This document shows positions 43,902 to 53,564 of a stretch of DNA of 64,000 nt, in pieces (position 1 is the first letter of the stretch; each line of letters begins with the position of its first letter). Location: positions 62,001 to 126,000 of the forward strand of contig NZ_BDCH01000014.1 in the NCBI RefSeq assembly GCF_001613405.1, given 5' to 3'. This DNA comes from Nocardia crassostreae (lineage in GTDB: Bacteria > Actinomycetota > Actinomycetes > Mycobacteriales > Mycobacteriaceae). A model generated the notes under the pieces. It was not told the origin of the DNA. It saw only the letters and a list, made by a program, of their open reading frames with translations, and did no database searches. The position numbers and the translations under genes are program-made.

Positions 43902-44935
43902 GTGGTGAGTGTGCGGTACGAGACGCCGGGACTCGGTTCGGCAGCGGTGCTCATGGCCTTGCATCTGCCGACGGGCCTGGCGCATTCGATAGGGGAATTG
44001 CGGTATGCGGGGCGGCATTCGGGGCGGCGGGTAGCGTTGCCCGTGTCGTTCGTGCGGGCGGGCGACACCGTGGTCGTCCGGGTGGGCGCTGCCGCCACGA
44101 AGACGTGGTGGCGCAACTTCCGGTCACCGCACCCGGCGGCCATCCGGATCGACGGATCCTGGGTGACCGGCGTCGGTCATGTGGTGGCGCCCGCCTCGCT
44201 GGAGCATGAGCAGGTCGAGGCCGTGTACCTGCGTGAGCGTCCGCGGGCGCAGCCGTCCGCGACCGATGTGTACGTGGTGCTCGAGGTGGTCCCGGAGGCC
44301 GCGCCCGGGCCGTTGGCGACCCTGCGGCGGCGGTGGTTCACCCGCGTGACGGCGGGGGAGTTCCTCGGCTTTGGCGCCCCGCCGTCGGCGGTGCGCTGGC
44401 GGCGGACGCCCCCGCGGCGACCCTCGTCGCCACCATGTTGCTGGCCGGTGCGGCCGAAGGCGTTGTGCTGGGTAGTTTCCAGGCCCGTGTGTTGCGAACG
44501 GTGTTGTCTCGGCTGCGGATTCGCGACTGGGTGGCCGCCACCGCCGCGGGCGCCATCGTGGCGTGGTCGGTGGGCATCCTGGTGATGCTGTTCAGCGAGC
44601 AGCTCGGCGACTGGCCGATCTGGGCACAGGTGCCCGCGGTGGCGGCCGGGGCCTTGGTCATGGTGTTCTCCCTCGGTCTCGCACAGTGGATCGTGTTGCG
44701 CCGCTACGCCGATCGGGCAGCCTTGTGGATCTGGGGCACAGCGGTGGCGTGGATCGCGGGCCTGATCGCCTTCACCTTGGTGACCACGCCGTTGTGGCAA
44801 CCGGGACAGTCGGTGCCGCTGGTGGCGGCCATCGGCGCGCTGGGTGGCCTGGCCATGGCGGCGGTGATGGCGGCGGTGACCGGAGCCTTCCTGATGCGGA
44901 TACTGGCGGCGGACAATGCCGCGCCCGCGGTCTGA
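43902..44935 (+). pseudogene. Deazaflavin-type nitroreductase-like domain plus membrane domain, frameshifted
   Basis: GTG 43902 (GGACGGAGGAT before it) opens a split-barrel domain of the F420-dependent nitroreductase family (LRYAGRHSGRRVALPVSFVR, WWRNFRSPHPAAIRI), to about residue 150. It then reaches VTAGEFLGFGAP, after which the frame shifts by one base near 44380 and continues with a membrane protein: AATLVATMLLAGAAEGVVLG, FQARVLRTVLSRLRIRDWVA and about five hydrophobic segments. Whether it is one fusion broken by a frameshift or two genes is not certain; the segment VTAGEFLGFG fits the membrane family start, favouring two originally linked parts. Confidence 0.5.
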
Positions 44936-44987
44936 GACGCCGGGGCGCGGGGAACCCGGCGTGGATATCCGGACCGAAGATCGATGG

Positions 44988-45001
44988 AGGACCTTCGGCC
45001 C
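44988..45001. promoter_or_regulatory. DosR-type box of the PNPOx gene at 45080
   Basis: AGGAC-CTTC-GGCCC, 78 nt upstream of GTG 45080. The same CTTC spacer occurs before ppsA and the protein at 46551. Confidence 0.5.
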
Positions 45002-45079
45002 TGGCGAACCCCGGTGGGCGGTGATGACATGGAATGCGGGGTTGGTTGCAGGGGAGAACAGCAGAGAGGTTGTCGTGGC

Positions 45080-45520
45080 GTGGGCGAGTTCCCGGAGGAC
45101 GGTCCAGTCCCGCAGAGTACGGTCCATCTGTCTCGCGAGGAAGCCCTGCGCCTGCTGTCCAGCGTCCCCTTCGGCCGGGTGGTGTTCACCCGCGATGCGT
45201 TACCCGCGATCCGCCCGGTGAATCACCTGGTCGACGCCGATGAGGTGATTGTCGTGCGCACCCGGCTGACCTCGGCGGTGCGCGCCGATTCGACGGTGGT
45301 GGTGGCCTACGAGGCCGACGATATCGACCCGGATCTACAAGTGGGCTGGTCGGTGGTGGTCACCGGCATTGCCCGGACGGTCACCGATCCCGACCGCCTC
45401 GCCCGCTACGAGCGCCTGCTGCGGCCGTGGGTGAACGGTGCCATGGACACCGTGGTCGCCATCGAGCCCACCCTCGTCACCGGCATCCGGCTGGTGGAAC
45501 CGGAAGCGAAGTCCGCCTGA
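45080..45520 (+). CDS. PNPOx-like flavin/F420 protein of the dormancy type (Rv3129-like)
   Basis: 146 residues from GTG 45080; an open frame extends upstream across the box. Core: [57 protein letters not shown] and [20 protein letters not shown], then [11 protein letters not shown]. It is the split-barrel PNPOx fold with the small-insertion pattern of DosR-regulon Rv3129. A close paralogue is at 59004-59453 and a fragment of a third at 2098-2169. Cofactor FMN or F420; substrate unknown. Confidence 0.8.
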   Translation: MGEFPEDGPVPQSTVHLSREEALRLLSSVPFGRVVFTRDALPAIRPVNHLVDADEVIVVRTRLTSAVRADSTVVVAYEADDIDPDLQVGWSVVVTGIARTVTDPDRLARYERLLRPWVNGAMDTVVAIEPTLVTGIRLVEPEAKSA

Positions 45521-45556
45521 GAAGATGCCGGAATCGCGTATCGGTGCTGCCCGTGA

Positions 45557-46144
45557 TCAGTGCGGCCTGCGCGGCGCGCTCGGCAGATGTTTCGTCCAGT
45601 CGACGCGGGCGAGCAGGACGACACCGGCGAGCAGCGCGACCTGCACGGCGATGCCGTAGGGCGAGGTGAGCGAGTCGGTGAGCGCGGCGCCGAAATTCCG
45701 CTCGGCGGCGTTGGCGGCGCCCATATACAGCGAGTAGCTGACCAATCTGCCCGAGATGTGCGCGGCGGTGATCGGCAGCAGGCGAACGCCCATCAATCCG
45801 GCCGCCTCGAACAGTTGCGCCGAGGGCAGCGGGGAGATGAGGAAGACGGCGAGCCCCGCGAGCGAGCGGCCGCGGTGGCCGGTGAGGTAGTCGTGGGCGG
45901 CCTGCAAGCCTGCCTTGCGGCGCGGACCGAGGTGGCCGCGGATGCGGCCGGTCGCGGCGGCGAGCAGATAACGTCCGGTCCCCGAGGTGCAGGCGCCGAG
46001 GATCACGAGTGCGACCGGGTCGAGGTGCCAGTTGAGCCGGAACAGCACCAGCAGCAGTGCGGTGGGCGGACCGAAGGCCGGCATCAGATTCACCAGGAGC
46101 ACCACGGCGACGACGGCCGAATAGTGCGCCGGCAGTGTGTTCAC
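45557..46144 (-). CDS. Membrane protein, possibly DedA/VTT-like
   Basis: 195 residues with about five hydrophobic stretches (VVAVVLLVNLMPAFGPPTAL; LVLFRLNWHLDPVALVILGA; AGLAVFLISPLPSAQLFEAA). The PLPSAQLFEAAGLMG and ISGRLVSYSLYMGAA pieces resemble small integral membrane proteins of the VTT/SNARE-associated type, but the match is weak. Position: converges with the PNPOx gene and is preceded by the DosS-like remnant. Confidence 0.4.
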   Translation of the reverse strand: MNTLPAHYSAVVAVVLLVNLMPAFGPPTALLLVLFRLNWHLDPVALVILGACTSGTGRYLLAAATGRIRGHLGPRRKAGLQAAHDYLTGHRGRSLAGLAVFLISPLPSAQLFEAAGLMGVRLLPITAAHISGRLVSYSLYMGAANAAERNFGAALTDSLTSPYGIAVQVALLAGVVLLARVDWTKHLPSAPRRPH

Positions 46145-46246
46145 GGCACTCCTGTCCTCCTAGTCGCCGGACTCGTATCATCCAGTCCAGCAGTCGTATT
46201 CGCCCGTGCACAGGGAACAAGGTCACATTCGCCCCCGCATCGGAGA

Positions 46247-46402
46247 CTGGTCGACGCGCGCTACGGCGCGCTCGGCGTGCGCGGGCACGACGAGCAGGTG
46301 CGGGCTCTGGCCGCCGCGGCGGGCGTCGCCATCGACAATTCGCGCCTCTACGACGCCGCGCGCACCAGGCAGGCGTGGATCGAGGCCACCCGGGTGCGCT
46401 GA
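46247..46402 (+). pseudogene. Remnant of a second DosS/DosT-like sensor kinase
   Basis: Forward frame encodes [17 protein letters not shown] fused directly to [20 protein letters not shown] and [12 protein letters not shown], then a stop. Each half is nearly identical to parts of the intact kinase (residues 72-88 and 182-214), with about 95 residues missing in between and everything after GAF-A lost. No start codon. It is a decayed duplicate of the sensor gene. Confidence 0.75.
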
Positions 46403-46445
46403 TCCGTCCCGCTGGGCTGACCGCGTCCGGGATGCCCCGATACGA

Positions 46446-46459
46446 GTGACCTTCGTCAG
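46446..46459. promoter_or_regulatory. DosR-type box before the membrane-anchored protein at 46551
   Basis: GTGAC-CTTC-GTCAG, 91 nt upstream of ATG 46551. Half-sites are symmetrical (GTGAC and GTCAG) and the spacer is the common CTTC. Confidence 0.5.
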
Positions 46460-46550
46460 TGCGGTGATGGCCCGATTCCACTGCCCCCGAGGCAGACCGA
46501 GGATGCACACTCGGCACATCATGATCTGATCGCTGAGAGGGAGAAGTCCC

Positions 46551-46898
46551 ATGCTCGCTGGCATCGTGCTCACTGCGCTGAGTGCCCTGATGGTGGCGTT
46601 GGGGTGGTGGGCATTCGTGCACCCGCTGCGTGAACGGGGCGAGCGGCCCGCTGCCGAGCGGCGGCCACAGCTTTCCCGGGCATACGGCGGTGACCCGGTG
46701 GTGTCTGAAAACGAGGTCCGGGTACCTCGGGAGCTCACCGCCGAGTGGGCCGACCGGACACAGATATGGGCGGCCCTGGTGGCCGAGAACGCGCTGCTCG
46801 CCGATCGGCTGGCAGGCCGGATCGATCGTGAGGTGTATCGCGGGGGCATGCTCGCGCTGGCCCTCCGGTATGAACCGGCCTCCGACGACCGCAGGTGA
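46551..46898 (+). CDS. Membrane-anchored small protein of unknown function
   Basis: 115 residues, ATG 46551 behind GAGAGGGAGAAG. One N-terminal hydrophobic segment (LAGIVLTALSALMVALGWWA) then a charged cytoplasmic or periplasmic part (VSENEVRVPRELTAEWADR, ALVAENALLADRLAGRIDRE). The C-terminal helix has the ADRLAGRID..YRGGMLALA pattern that resembles a short SHOCT-like helix. I do not recognise the family. A DosR-type box stands upstream. Confidence 0.5.
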   Translation: MLAGIVLTALSALMVALGWWAFVHPLRERGERPAAERRPQLSRAYGGDPVVSENEVRVPRELTAEWADRTQIWAALVAENALLADRLAGRIDREVYRGGMLALALRYEPASDDRR

Positions 46899-46979
46899 GC
46901 GGTCCGCTGGATCCGCGGCGCGTCGAGGCGGATCATCGGTCGCGATGAACCGTCACCTGTTCGACTACTGGTCGCCGTC

Positions 46980-47513
46980 TTAGTCGACGTGGAACACCGG
47001 ATAACGTTCGGCGATTCCGTGCAATTCGGCGGCGGTGGGTTCGGCGGTGACGCCGAAGTAGTAGCGGGCTTCGCGGGCGGCGCCCCAGGAACGGCCGGTG
47101 CGGCCTGAGCGGTGCAGGTAGGCGCGAATCACCGGGGGACGTTCGGCGGGCGGGATTTCGGTGAGGGTGGCGGCGCGGCGCTCGCGGCGGCCCAGGACCA
47201 CCCGGCCACCGGCGGCGCGCACATTGCGCACCCATTCGGATTCCCCGCCCAGCGAGACGAGGAAGTGGCGGTCGGCGTGGTCGACGCGAACCAGGTTGGT
47301 GCCGCGGATGATTCCGGTGCACCGCCCCGGAACCTCCAGGGCGACAGCGTAACCAGGGGCCAGCCCGAGTCGTATGAGCAGTCGGCCCAGGGGTTGCAGC
47401 CGCCGATACAGGGCAGGTCCGGGGCGGTAGCGGGTCGACGCGGTGTAGTCGACGGGCCCGATGATGCCGCCGAGTCGGGCGCGGGCGGTGTCGCGGGTGC
47501 GCGGTGCGGGCAT
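46980..47513 (-). CDS. Deazaflavin-type nitroreductase/quinone reductase (DDN-like)
   Basis: 177 residues. Hallmarks of the F420-dependent DDN family: RYRPGPALYRRLQPLGRLLI, AVALEVPGRCTGIIRGTNLV, FLVSLGGESEWVRNVRAAGG and a C-terminal RYYFGVTAEPT. Proteins of this family reduce quinones or nitro compounds with F420H2. A DosR-type box lies 129 nt upstream. It may help to keep the quinone pool reduced or to detoxify in hypoxia. Confidence 0.8.
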   Translation of the reverse strand: MPAPRTRDTARARLGGIIGPVDYTASTRYRPGPALYRRLQPLGRLLIRLGLAPGYAVALEVPGRCTGIIRGTNLVRVDHADRHFLVSLGGESEWVRNVRAAGGRVVLGRRERRAATLTEIPPAERPPVIRAYLHRSGRTGRSWGAAREARYYFGVTAEPTAAELHGIAERYPVFHVD

Positions 47514-47642
47514 CGCGGATCACCGCCGCTGGGTGAATCGGTGCAGGATGCCGACCTTCTCCGGTGGATATCGCATCGTTCGGTCCTTTCGCCGAGTTCG
47601 TGCCTTCCCGCTCACGATGCGGCAGCCGAAGGTCGACGGGGA

Positions 47643-47656
47643 GGGCCGAATGTCCA
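47643..47656. promoter_or_regulatory. DosR-type box before the DDN-like gene
   Basis: GGGCC-GAAT-GTCCA, 129 nt upstream of the start at 47513. Between it and the start there is no gene. Confidence 0.5.
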
Positions 47657-47699
47657 CCGATGGCAGGCACATCCGCCCAATGCTGTCCGGGGACGGCCC

Positions 47700-48736
<1,037 letters not shown>

Positions 48737-48740
<4 letters not shown>

Positions 48741-49592
48741 CGTGGTGGTCGGCGTGGACGGGTCGAAGGGATCGGAGACGGCGCTGCGCTGGGCGGCCCG
48801 GTACGCGGCGCGCAACGGGCGGGAACTGCAACTGGTGCACGGCCTCGATCTGGTCGGAATCAGCAGTGTGCTCGGCACATACGAGGTCGTCGTACCGCGC
48901 GTGGTCGATACCGTGCGCGCTTACGGCAAGGAACTCGTCCGGCACGCCGAGCGGACGGTTCGTGAGCTCGAGCCCGGCCTGCGCGTTTCGGTGCACCTGT
49001 CCGCCGACAACGGCACCCATCTGCTGATCGGGCGCAGCTCCGCGGCCTTCGCCGTCGTGATCGGCGCGACCGGGGAGATCGGGACCATCGGCCACCTCGG
49101 GTCCACGCTGCTCGCGGTCACCGCGCATGCGAAGGGCGCCGTGATCGTGGTGCGCCCGGATCCCCAGCAGGACAACATGGTTCGTGACAGCGGCCCGGTC
49201 GTGGTCGGTGTCGACGGCAGCCCGGTCAGCGAGGCCGCCTTCGCCGAAGCCGCGGAACGGCAGACCGCCCTGGTGGCCGTGCACGTCTGGAGCGACTGGA
49301 GTTTCGGCAGGTTCGCGGGCGACGACGCCCTGCTGTCGCTGACCGAGATCGAGGGTGTGGAGGAGATCCTCCTGACCGAACGCCTCGCCGGGTATCAGGA
49401 GAAGTACCCGGAGGTCCAGGTGACCAAGCGGGTGTACTTCTCCGGCACCTGCGTGATTGGTCCAAGACCGCACAACTGGTGGTCGTAGGCAACCGCGGCC
49501 GCGGCGGCTTCCGCGGCCTGCTGCTCGGTTCGACCGCACACGATCTGGTCCAGCACGCGCACTGCCCGGTCATGGTCGTCCACTCTCGATAG
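48737..49592 (+). pseudogene. Universal stress protein, 5'-truncated and frameshifted
   Basis: It begins abruptly at [20 protein letters not shown] inside what should be the first USP domain, joined to the P-type ATPase remnant on the other strand; no start codon of its own. Domain 1 and most of domain 2 follow ([33 protein letters not shown]). At about 49445-49455 the frame slips, and [20 protein letters not shown] continues in the next frame to the stop at 49590. So both ends are damaged. Originally it was the divergent partner of the ATPase gene. Confidence 0.7.
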
Positions 49593-49766
49593 CCGACGCA
49601 CGGTGGCGTGATGCCGAATTCCTACCGGCCTTTGTCCGGTAAGCGCAGGAATCCGAAAGCGAAAGAGACTCGGGCATCAAGAGTTTCGTGTGGGCCGTGG
49701 CGAGTGCCGTCGTGTCGGCCGCGATCGTGGGCGGGCTGATCAGCTCACCGGATGTGGATCCGATCG

Positions 49767-50762
49767 CTACCGGTGGCGGGTGGTGAAGATGTCGGTCAGC
49801 GGGCGTCGGGGCGTCGGGACCGTCTGTTCGTAGGCGGGGGAGGCGCTGATGCGGATGACGATCTGGGGCTTGCCGCGGTTGGGGGTCAGGCCCGAGAGCA
49901 GGGTGCGGGCCGAGGACAGTTCGGTGATGTGGGTGAGGGCGCAGGTCGCCAAGCCCGCGGCGGTGCATTCGAGTAGGACCGCCGAGAGTGCTTCACCCGC
50001 ACGCAGCCATTCGGTGAGCGAATCGCCGGGAGAGCTGAGCACCGCCAGTCGGGCGTGGTCCTCGATACCCGGGCGGCGCGCCGCGTGCGGCGGGGCCGGG
50101 AACGTGCGGCCGACGCCCACCCGCACGAATTCGGCGTCGGAGACGAGCGCATCGGCGGGCACACCTTCCGGCATCCAGGAATGTCCTGCCCACCAACCGA
50201 TCTCGGCCTGGTACAGCATATCGTGCCAACGCAGCGCCGTGGCCTGCTCCGAGGCGGCGACTAGCCGGAACCGGGTGCTCGCGTCGAGCGGGTCGAGATC
50301 CAGTTCGTGCGGTGACACCAGCATGCGCAGCCGGGGCAGCAGCGCCTCCCAGTCCGGTGGCTCGTCCATGGGCAGCCGATCGGTGCGCCGCAGATCGATC
50401 GCCGCGGCGCGCGCCAGCAGCCCGGACGGTGGACTCGGCCAGGGCCGGAACCGGACCTGGGCGAGGTGCCCGGGCTCGAGCGGTTCGGGCACCCGCACGG
50501 TATCGGTGTGCCAGCCGCGCGCTCCGAACGCGGTCCGCACATGATGCAACATGGCGCCGCAACTGATCACAAGCTGGCGACCGTGCGGATCGGCGGCGCT
50601 GAGCAGGCGATCCGGATCGGAGTGCAGATGCAGGGTCTCCCCGTCGAACACCCAGCGCCACGGCTGGGTGTTGTGCACCGACGGCGCACGCGACGCCAAC
50701 CGCATCACCGCCAGCATCGTCCGATGGTCGGGAATCGAAGCGGGAACATCCATAGCGGTCAT
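49767..50762 (-). CDS. Acg-type nitroreductase
   Basis: 331 residues. [17 protein letters not shown] at the N-terminus and [12 protein letters not shown]-like CGAMLHHVRTAFGARGWH show the FMN-binding core, with [20 protein letters not shown] and LATCALTHITE in the second half. Family of Rv2032 (Acg), Rv3131 and Rv3127, DosR-controlled proteins that bind FMN but lack NADPH activity. Closest in this window to the proteins at 57231 and 63398. A DosR-type box lies 58 nt upstream. Behind it (49593-49766) only a short hydrophobic frame without a start is seen. Confidence 0.88.
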   Translation of the reverse strand: MTAMDVPASIPDHRTMLAVMRLASRAPSVHNTQPWRWVFDGETLHLHSDPDRLLSAADPHGRQLVISCGAMLHHVRTAFGARGWHTDTVRVPEPLEPGHLAQVRFRPWPSPPSGLLARAAAIDLRRTDRLPMDEPPDWEALLPRLRMLVSPHELDLDPLDASTRFRLVAASEQATALRWHDMLYQAEIGWWAGHSWMPEGVPADALVSDAEFVRVGVGRTFPAPPHAARRPGIEDHARLAVLSSPGDSLTEWLRAGEALSAVLLECTAAGLATCALTHITELSSARTLLSGLTPNRGKPQIVIRISASPAYEQTVPTPRRPLTDIFTTRHR

Positions 50763-51211
50763 GCATTCAAGTGTTCGCGTCGGGGTTCCCGGTGCCTACG
50801 GGCTTTTCGGCCGCGCGCGGAGGCCATAGGTCACCACTCGTGCCGGGCCGCGATCGCCCGGCGATATCGAGTTCGGCGGCGACTCACACGTGATCGGTTC
50901 GGCTATACGAGCTCCTGCAGCGACCAGCGCTGCGGTATGGCGGCGGCCACATCCTGTGCGCGGTGATGGAGAGCTGAGCGCACCGGCACTGGACCAGGGT
51001 CGTCGTCGACCCTCGAATGACCGACCTCACTCCCCGCGAGACCGAAGTGGCGCACTCGGTCTGTCCAGTCGTGCGCAAGTCGTCGTCGTACCCCCCTGGA
51101 GGTACAGCGAATTCCGGGCATTACCGGATAGGCACGGATGGACCCCGTCTCTACCGTCAGGACTGTCGGATCGAGAAGGACACGGGTCATCTGGTGGAGA
51201 GAGGTAACAGC
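50763..51211. other. Intergenic region before the serine hydrolase gene
   Basis: 449 nt without a complete gene. It contains the box at 50821. At 51017 an ATG opens TDLTPRETEVAHSV, which looks like the first helix of a LuxR-type DNA-binding domain, but nothing matching follows; it may be a regulator remnant. Confidence 0.4.
50821..50834. promoter_or_regulatory. DosR-type box of the nitroreductase at 49767-50762
   Basis: AGGCC-ATAG-GTCAC, 58 nt upstream of the start at 50762. A second, weak CGGGC-TTTT-CGGCC lies 22 bp away at 50799-50812. Confidence 0.5.
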
Positions 51212-52390
51212 GTGGGTAGGGGCAGATTTCGGGGGCGCGGCCGGTACATCGTCATCGCGGCGGCGATGCTGGCCGCAGCGGGTTGCGACGAAAGCACGGC
51301 GGCCGAAAGCACGGTGGATCGGAGTGCGGACGCATCGATGGCTACTCGAGTCTCCGACGCACTGACCGACCTGGTCCGGTCCGGGATGCCTGGCGCGCAG
51401 GCGACTATCAGCGGACCGGACGGTCAGCGAACGTTCGCCGCCGGTGCTGGCGACCTTGCCACCGGCGCGCCCTACGCGGACGGGGCCCATATTCGAATCG
51501 GCAGCGTCACAAAGACGTTCGCTGCCACGGTTGTGCTGCAACTCGTCGGCGAGGGTGCGGTCGATCTCGAGGCTCCGATCGAACGGTATCTACCGGGTGT
51601 GGTGCACGGCAACGGCAATGACGGCAACCGGATCACGGTGCATCAACTGCTCCAGCACACCAGCGGCCTCGCGGACTTCGCCCCCGAAGGCGGTTCCGAG
51701 AAGCTGCCTCAGCAACTCGACCAGACGACGGACGGCCGGGCATACCGCGATCTCACACCGGCCGACCTGGTGCGCATCGCGACGAGCATGCCGCCGCAGT
51801 TCGAGCCCGGCACCCAATTCCGGTACACCAACACCAACTACACGCTGCTGGCGATGCTGATCGAACGCATCACGGGCACTCCGTTCGCCGCGGAGATCAG
51901 CAGCCGCGTCTTCGAACCGCTCGCCATGCACGACACCTACATTCCGTCGCGCGGTGACACCGGCCTGCGCGATCCGCACCCGCTGGGCTACCGCAAGGTC
52001 GACGACAAGTGGGTCGATGCCACCGACGCCGAGGTGGCCTGGACGGGCGCGGCCGGCGCGATCATTTCCACCGGCGCCGACGTGAACCGATTCTTCACGG
52101 CGCTGGTCACCGGAAAACTACTTCCGGCAGCACAACTCGCGCGGATGGAAGACGCCATGCCGATGCCGTCCTTCACCGAAATGAGTTACGGACTCGGCTT
52201 GGTCCGATTCAGGGTGCCCTGCGGGAATGAAGTCAAGGAGGCGTGGGGGCACTCCGGCGGGATTCCCGGCTTCAGCACGATGGCGATAGCCACGAGCGCG
52301 GGCACCGCGGCGACCATCAGCGTCAACACCGAGCAGACCAACGAGCAGTATTCGACCGCTTTCACCGCCATATTCTGCGCGGTCGCCTGA
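51212..52390 (+). CDS. Beta-lactamase-fold serine hydrolase lipoprotein
   Basis: 392 residues, GTG 51212 behind GGAGAGAGGTAAC. Signal peptide with lipobox LAAAGC (Cys at about residue 25), so it is membrane-anchored outside the cell. Class C/DD-peptidase motifs: SVTK (GSVTKTFAATVVLQL), Y-x-N in FRYTNTNYTLL and HSG (GHSGGIPGFS). Such proteins are D,D-carboxypeptidases, esterases or penicillin-binding proteins. No box is seen in front of it, and codon usage is ordinary. Confidence 0.8.
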   Translation: MGRGRFRGRGRYIVIAAAMLAAAGCDESTAAESTVDRSADASMATRVSDALTDLVRSGMPGAQATISGPDGQRTFAAGAGDLATGAPYADGAHIRIGSVTKTFAATVVLQLVGEGAVDLEAPIERYLPGVVHGNGNDGNRITVHQLLQHTSGLADFAPEGGSEKLPQQLDQTTDGRAYRDLTPADLVRIATSMPPQFEPGTQFRYTNTNYTLLAMLIERITGTPFAAEISSRVFEPLAMHDTYIPSRGDTGLRDPHPLGYRKVDDKWVDATDAEVAWTGAAGAIISTGADVNRFFTALVTGKLLPAAQLARMEDAMPMPSFTEMSYGLGLVRFRVPCGNEVKEAWGHSGGIPGFSTMAIATSAGTAATISVNTEQTNEQYSTAFTAIFCAVA

Positions 52391-52421
52391 CCCGATCCAG
52401 CAATCGAGCACCTTGTTCCGG

Positions 52422-53420
52422 TTACCACCCGAATCCGTTTCCGGCGCGGGTGCGCACCGCGTCGAGTTGGGTGGGGGTGCCGAGGACGATGAGAATGGTG
52501 TCGAGGTGGAGTTGGGTTTCGTCGGTGGGGTTGGTGACGAAGCGGCCGTCGGGGGTTCGCAGGGCCAGGACCAGGGCGCCGGTGGTGCGGCGCAGGTCGG
52601 TGTCGGTCAGGGAATGCCCCGCCAGGGAGGATCGCGTGCCGATCGGGATTTCCTCGATGCGGTATTCGAGGGTGTCCTCGTGCATGACGACGTCGAGGAA
52701 CTCGGCGACATTGGGCTGTAAGGCGAAAGCCGCCATGCGGCGCCCGCCGATCAGCTGGGGGTTGACGGCCCGATTCGCGCCCGCGCGCACGAGTTTGGCT
52801 TTCGAGCTCTCGGTGCGCGCCCGCGCGACGATCGCCAGATCCGCGCGCAGCGCCCGGCTCGACAGGGTCACGTAGACATTGTCTGCATCGCTGTCGAGCG
52901 CGGCGATCAGGGCACGAGCGTGTTCGATGCCCGCCGCGGCGAGCACGCTGTCATCGGTGACATCGCCGAGGATGTGGGGGAATTCGATGTCGCGCAATCG
53001 TTGCGGGTCCTTGTCGATGACCACGATCGTCTCGCCGAGGCTGTGCAGGTACTGCGCGGTCGAGCGCCCCACGCGTCCCCAGCCGCAGACGATGACATGT
53101 CCGCGCATCCGATCGATCCGGCGATCCATCCGTCTCCGTTCCAAGTACTTGCGCAGATGTCCTTCGATGAGCGCCTCCAGCAGGAGACCGAACATGTAGA
53201 ACACCGTGCCCGCGCCCACCAGAATGAGCGCCATGGTGAACACCTGACCCACCGGGCTCAACGGATGAACCTCGCGGAAACCGACCGTGGTTATCGTCGT
53301 CACCGTCTGATACAGGGCGTCGAGCACGCCGAACCCCAGGAGCACGTATCCGGCCGTGCCCGCGAGCACCACGCACACGAACGCCACCACGACACGGCTG
53401 AGGCGGCGCAACGGGTTCAC
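52422..53420 (-). CDS. K+ channel with RCK (TrkA) domains
   Basis: 332 residues, GTG 53420. Two membrane helices flank the pore loop TVTTITTVGFREVHPLSP, whose filter is TVGF rather than TVGYG. The first RCK (Rossmann) domain has IVCGWGRVGRSTAQYLHSLG and VVIDKDPQRLRDIE; a TrkA-C-like domain ends the protein. It is a ligand-gated K+ channel of the Kch/MthK type; nucleotide or Ca2+ gating is unclear. It diverges from the nitroreductase at 53565, sharing the boxes at 53475-53509. Confidence 0.8.
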   Translation of the reverse strand: MNPLRRLSRVVVAFVCVVLAGTAGYVLLGFGVLDALYQTVTTITTVGFREVHPLSPVGQVFTMALILVGAGTVFYMFGLLLEALIEGHLRKYLERRRMDRRIDRMRGHVIVCGWGRVGRSTAQYLHSLGETIVVIDKDPQRLRDIEFPHILGDVTDDSVLAAAGIEHARALIAALDSDADNVYVTLSSRALRADLAIVARARTESSKAKLVRAGANRAVNPQLIGGRRMAAFALQPNVAEFLDVVMHEDTLEYRIEEIPIGTRSSLAGHSLTDTDLRRTTGALVLALRTPDGRFVTNPTDETQLHLDTILIVLGTPTQLDAVRTRAGNGFGW

Positions 53421-53474
53421 CCGACGAGTGTTGCATCGGCTCGGGCCGCACGCGCAATCACCGGACCGGGATCG

Positions 53475-53509
53475 GGGCCGACGGCCCGGCGGTCCATGAC
53501 CTTGGTCCC
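53475..53509. promoter_or_regulatory. Tandem DosR-type boxes between the K+ channel and the nitroreductase gene
   Basis: GGGCC-GACG-GCCCG (53475-53488) and ATGAC-CTTG-GTCCC (53496-53509), starts 21 bp apart. The pair is very like that at 24692-24727. They are 55 nt both from the channel start and from the nitroreductase start. Confidence 0.65.
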
Positions 53510-53564
53510 TGGGGTGCGGCATGGCTCGGTGTGATGCTCGGTACATCCGTTTCCAGGAGGAACC

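Noticed and set aside
49670-49784. Small hydrophobic peptide (KSFVWAVASAVVSAAIVGGL)
   Set aside because: No ATG or GTG at a suitable place before it and it overlaps the end of the nitroreductase gene; only noted.
51017-51060. LuxR-type regulator start (TDLTPRETEVAHSV)
   Set aside because: Only the first helix is recognisable; no recognition helix follows in any frame, so it was kept as a possible remnant only.
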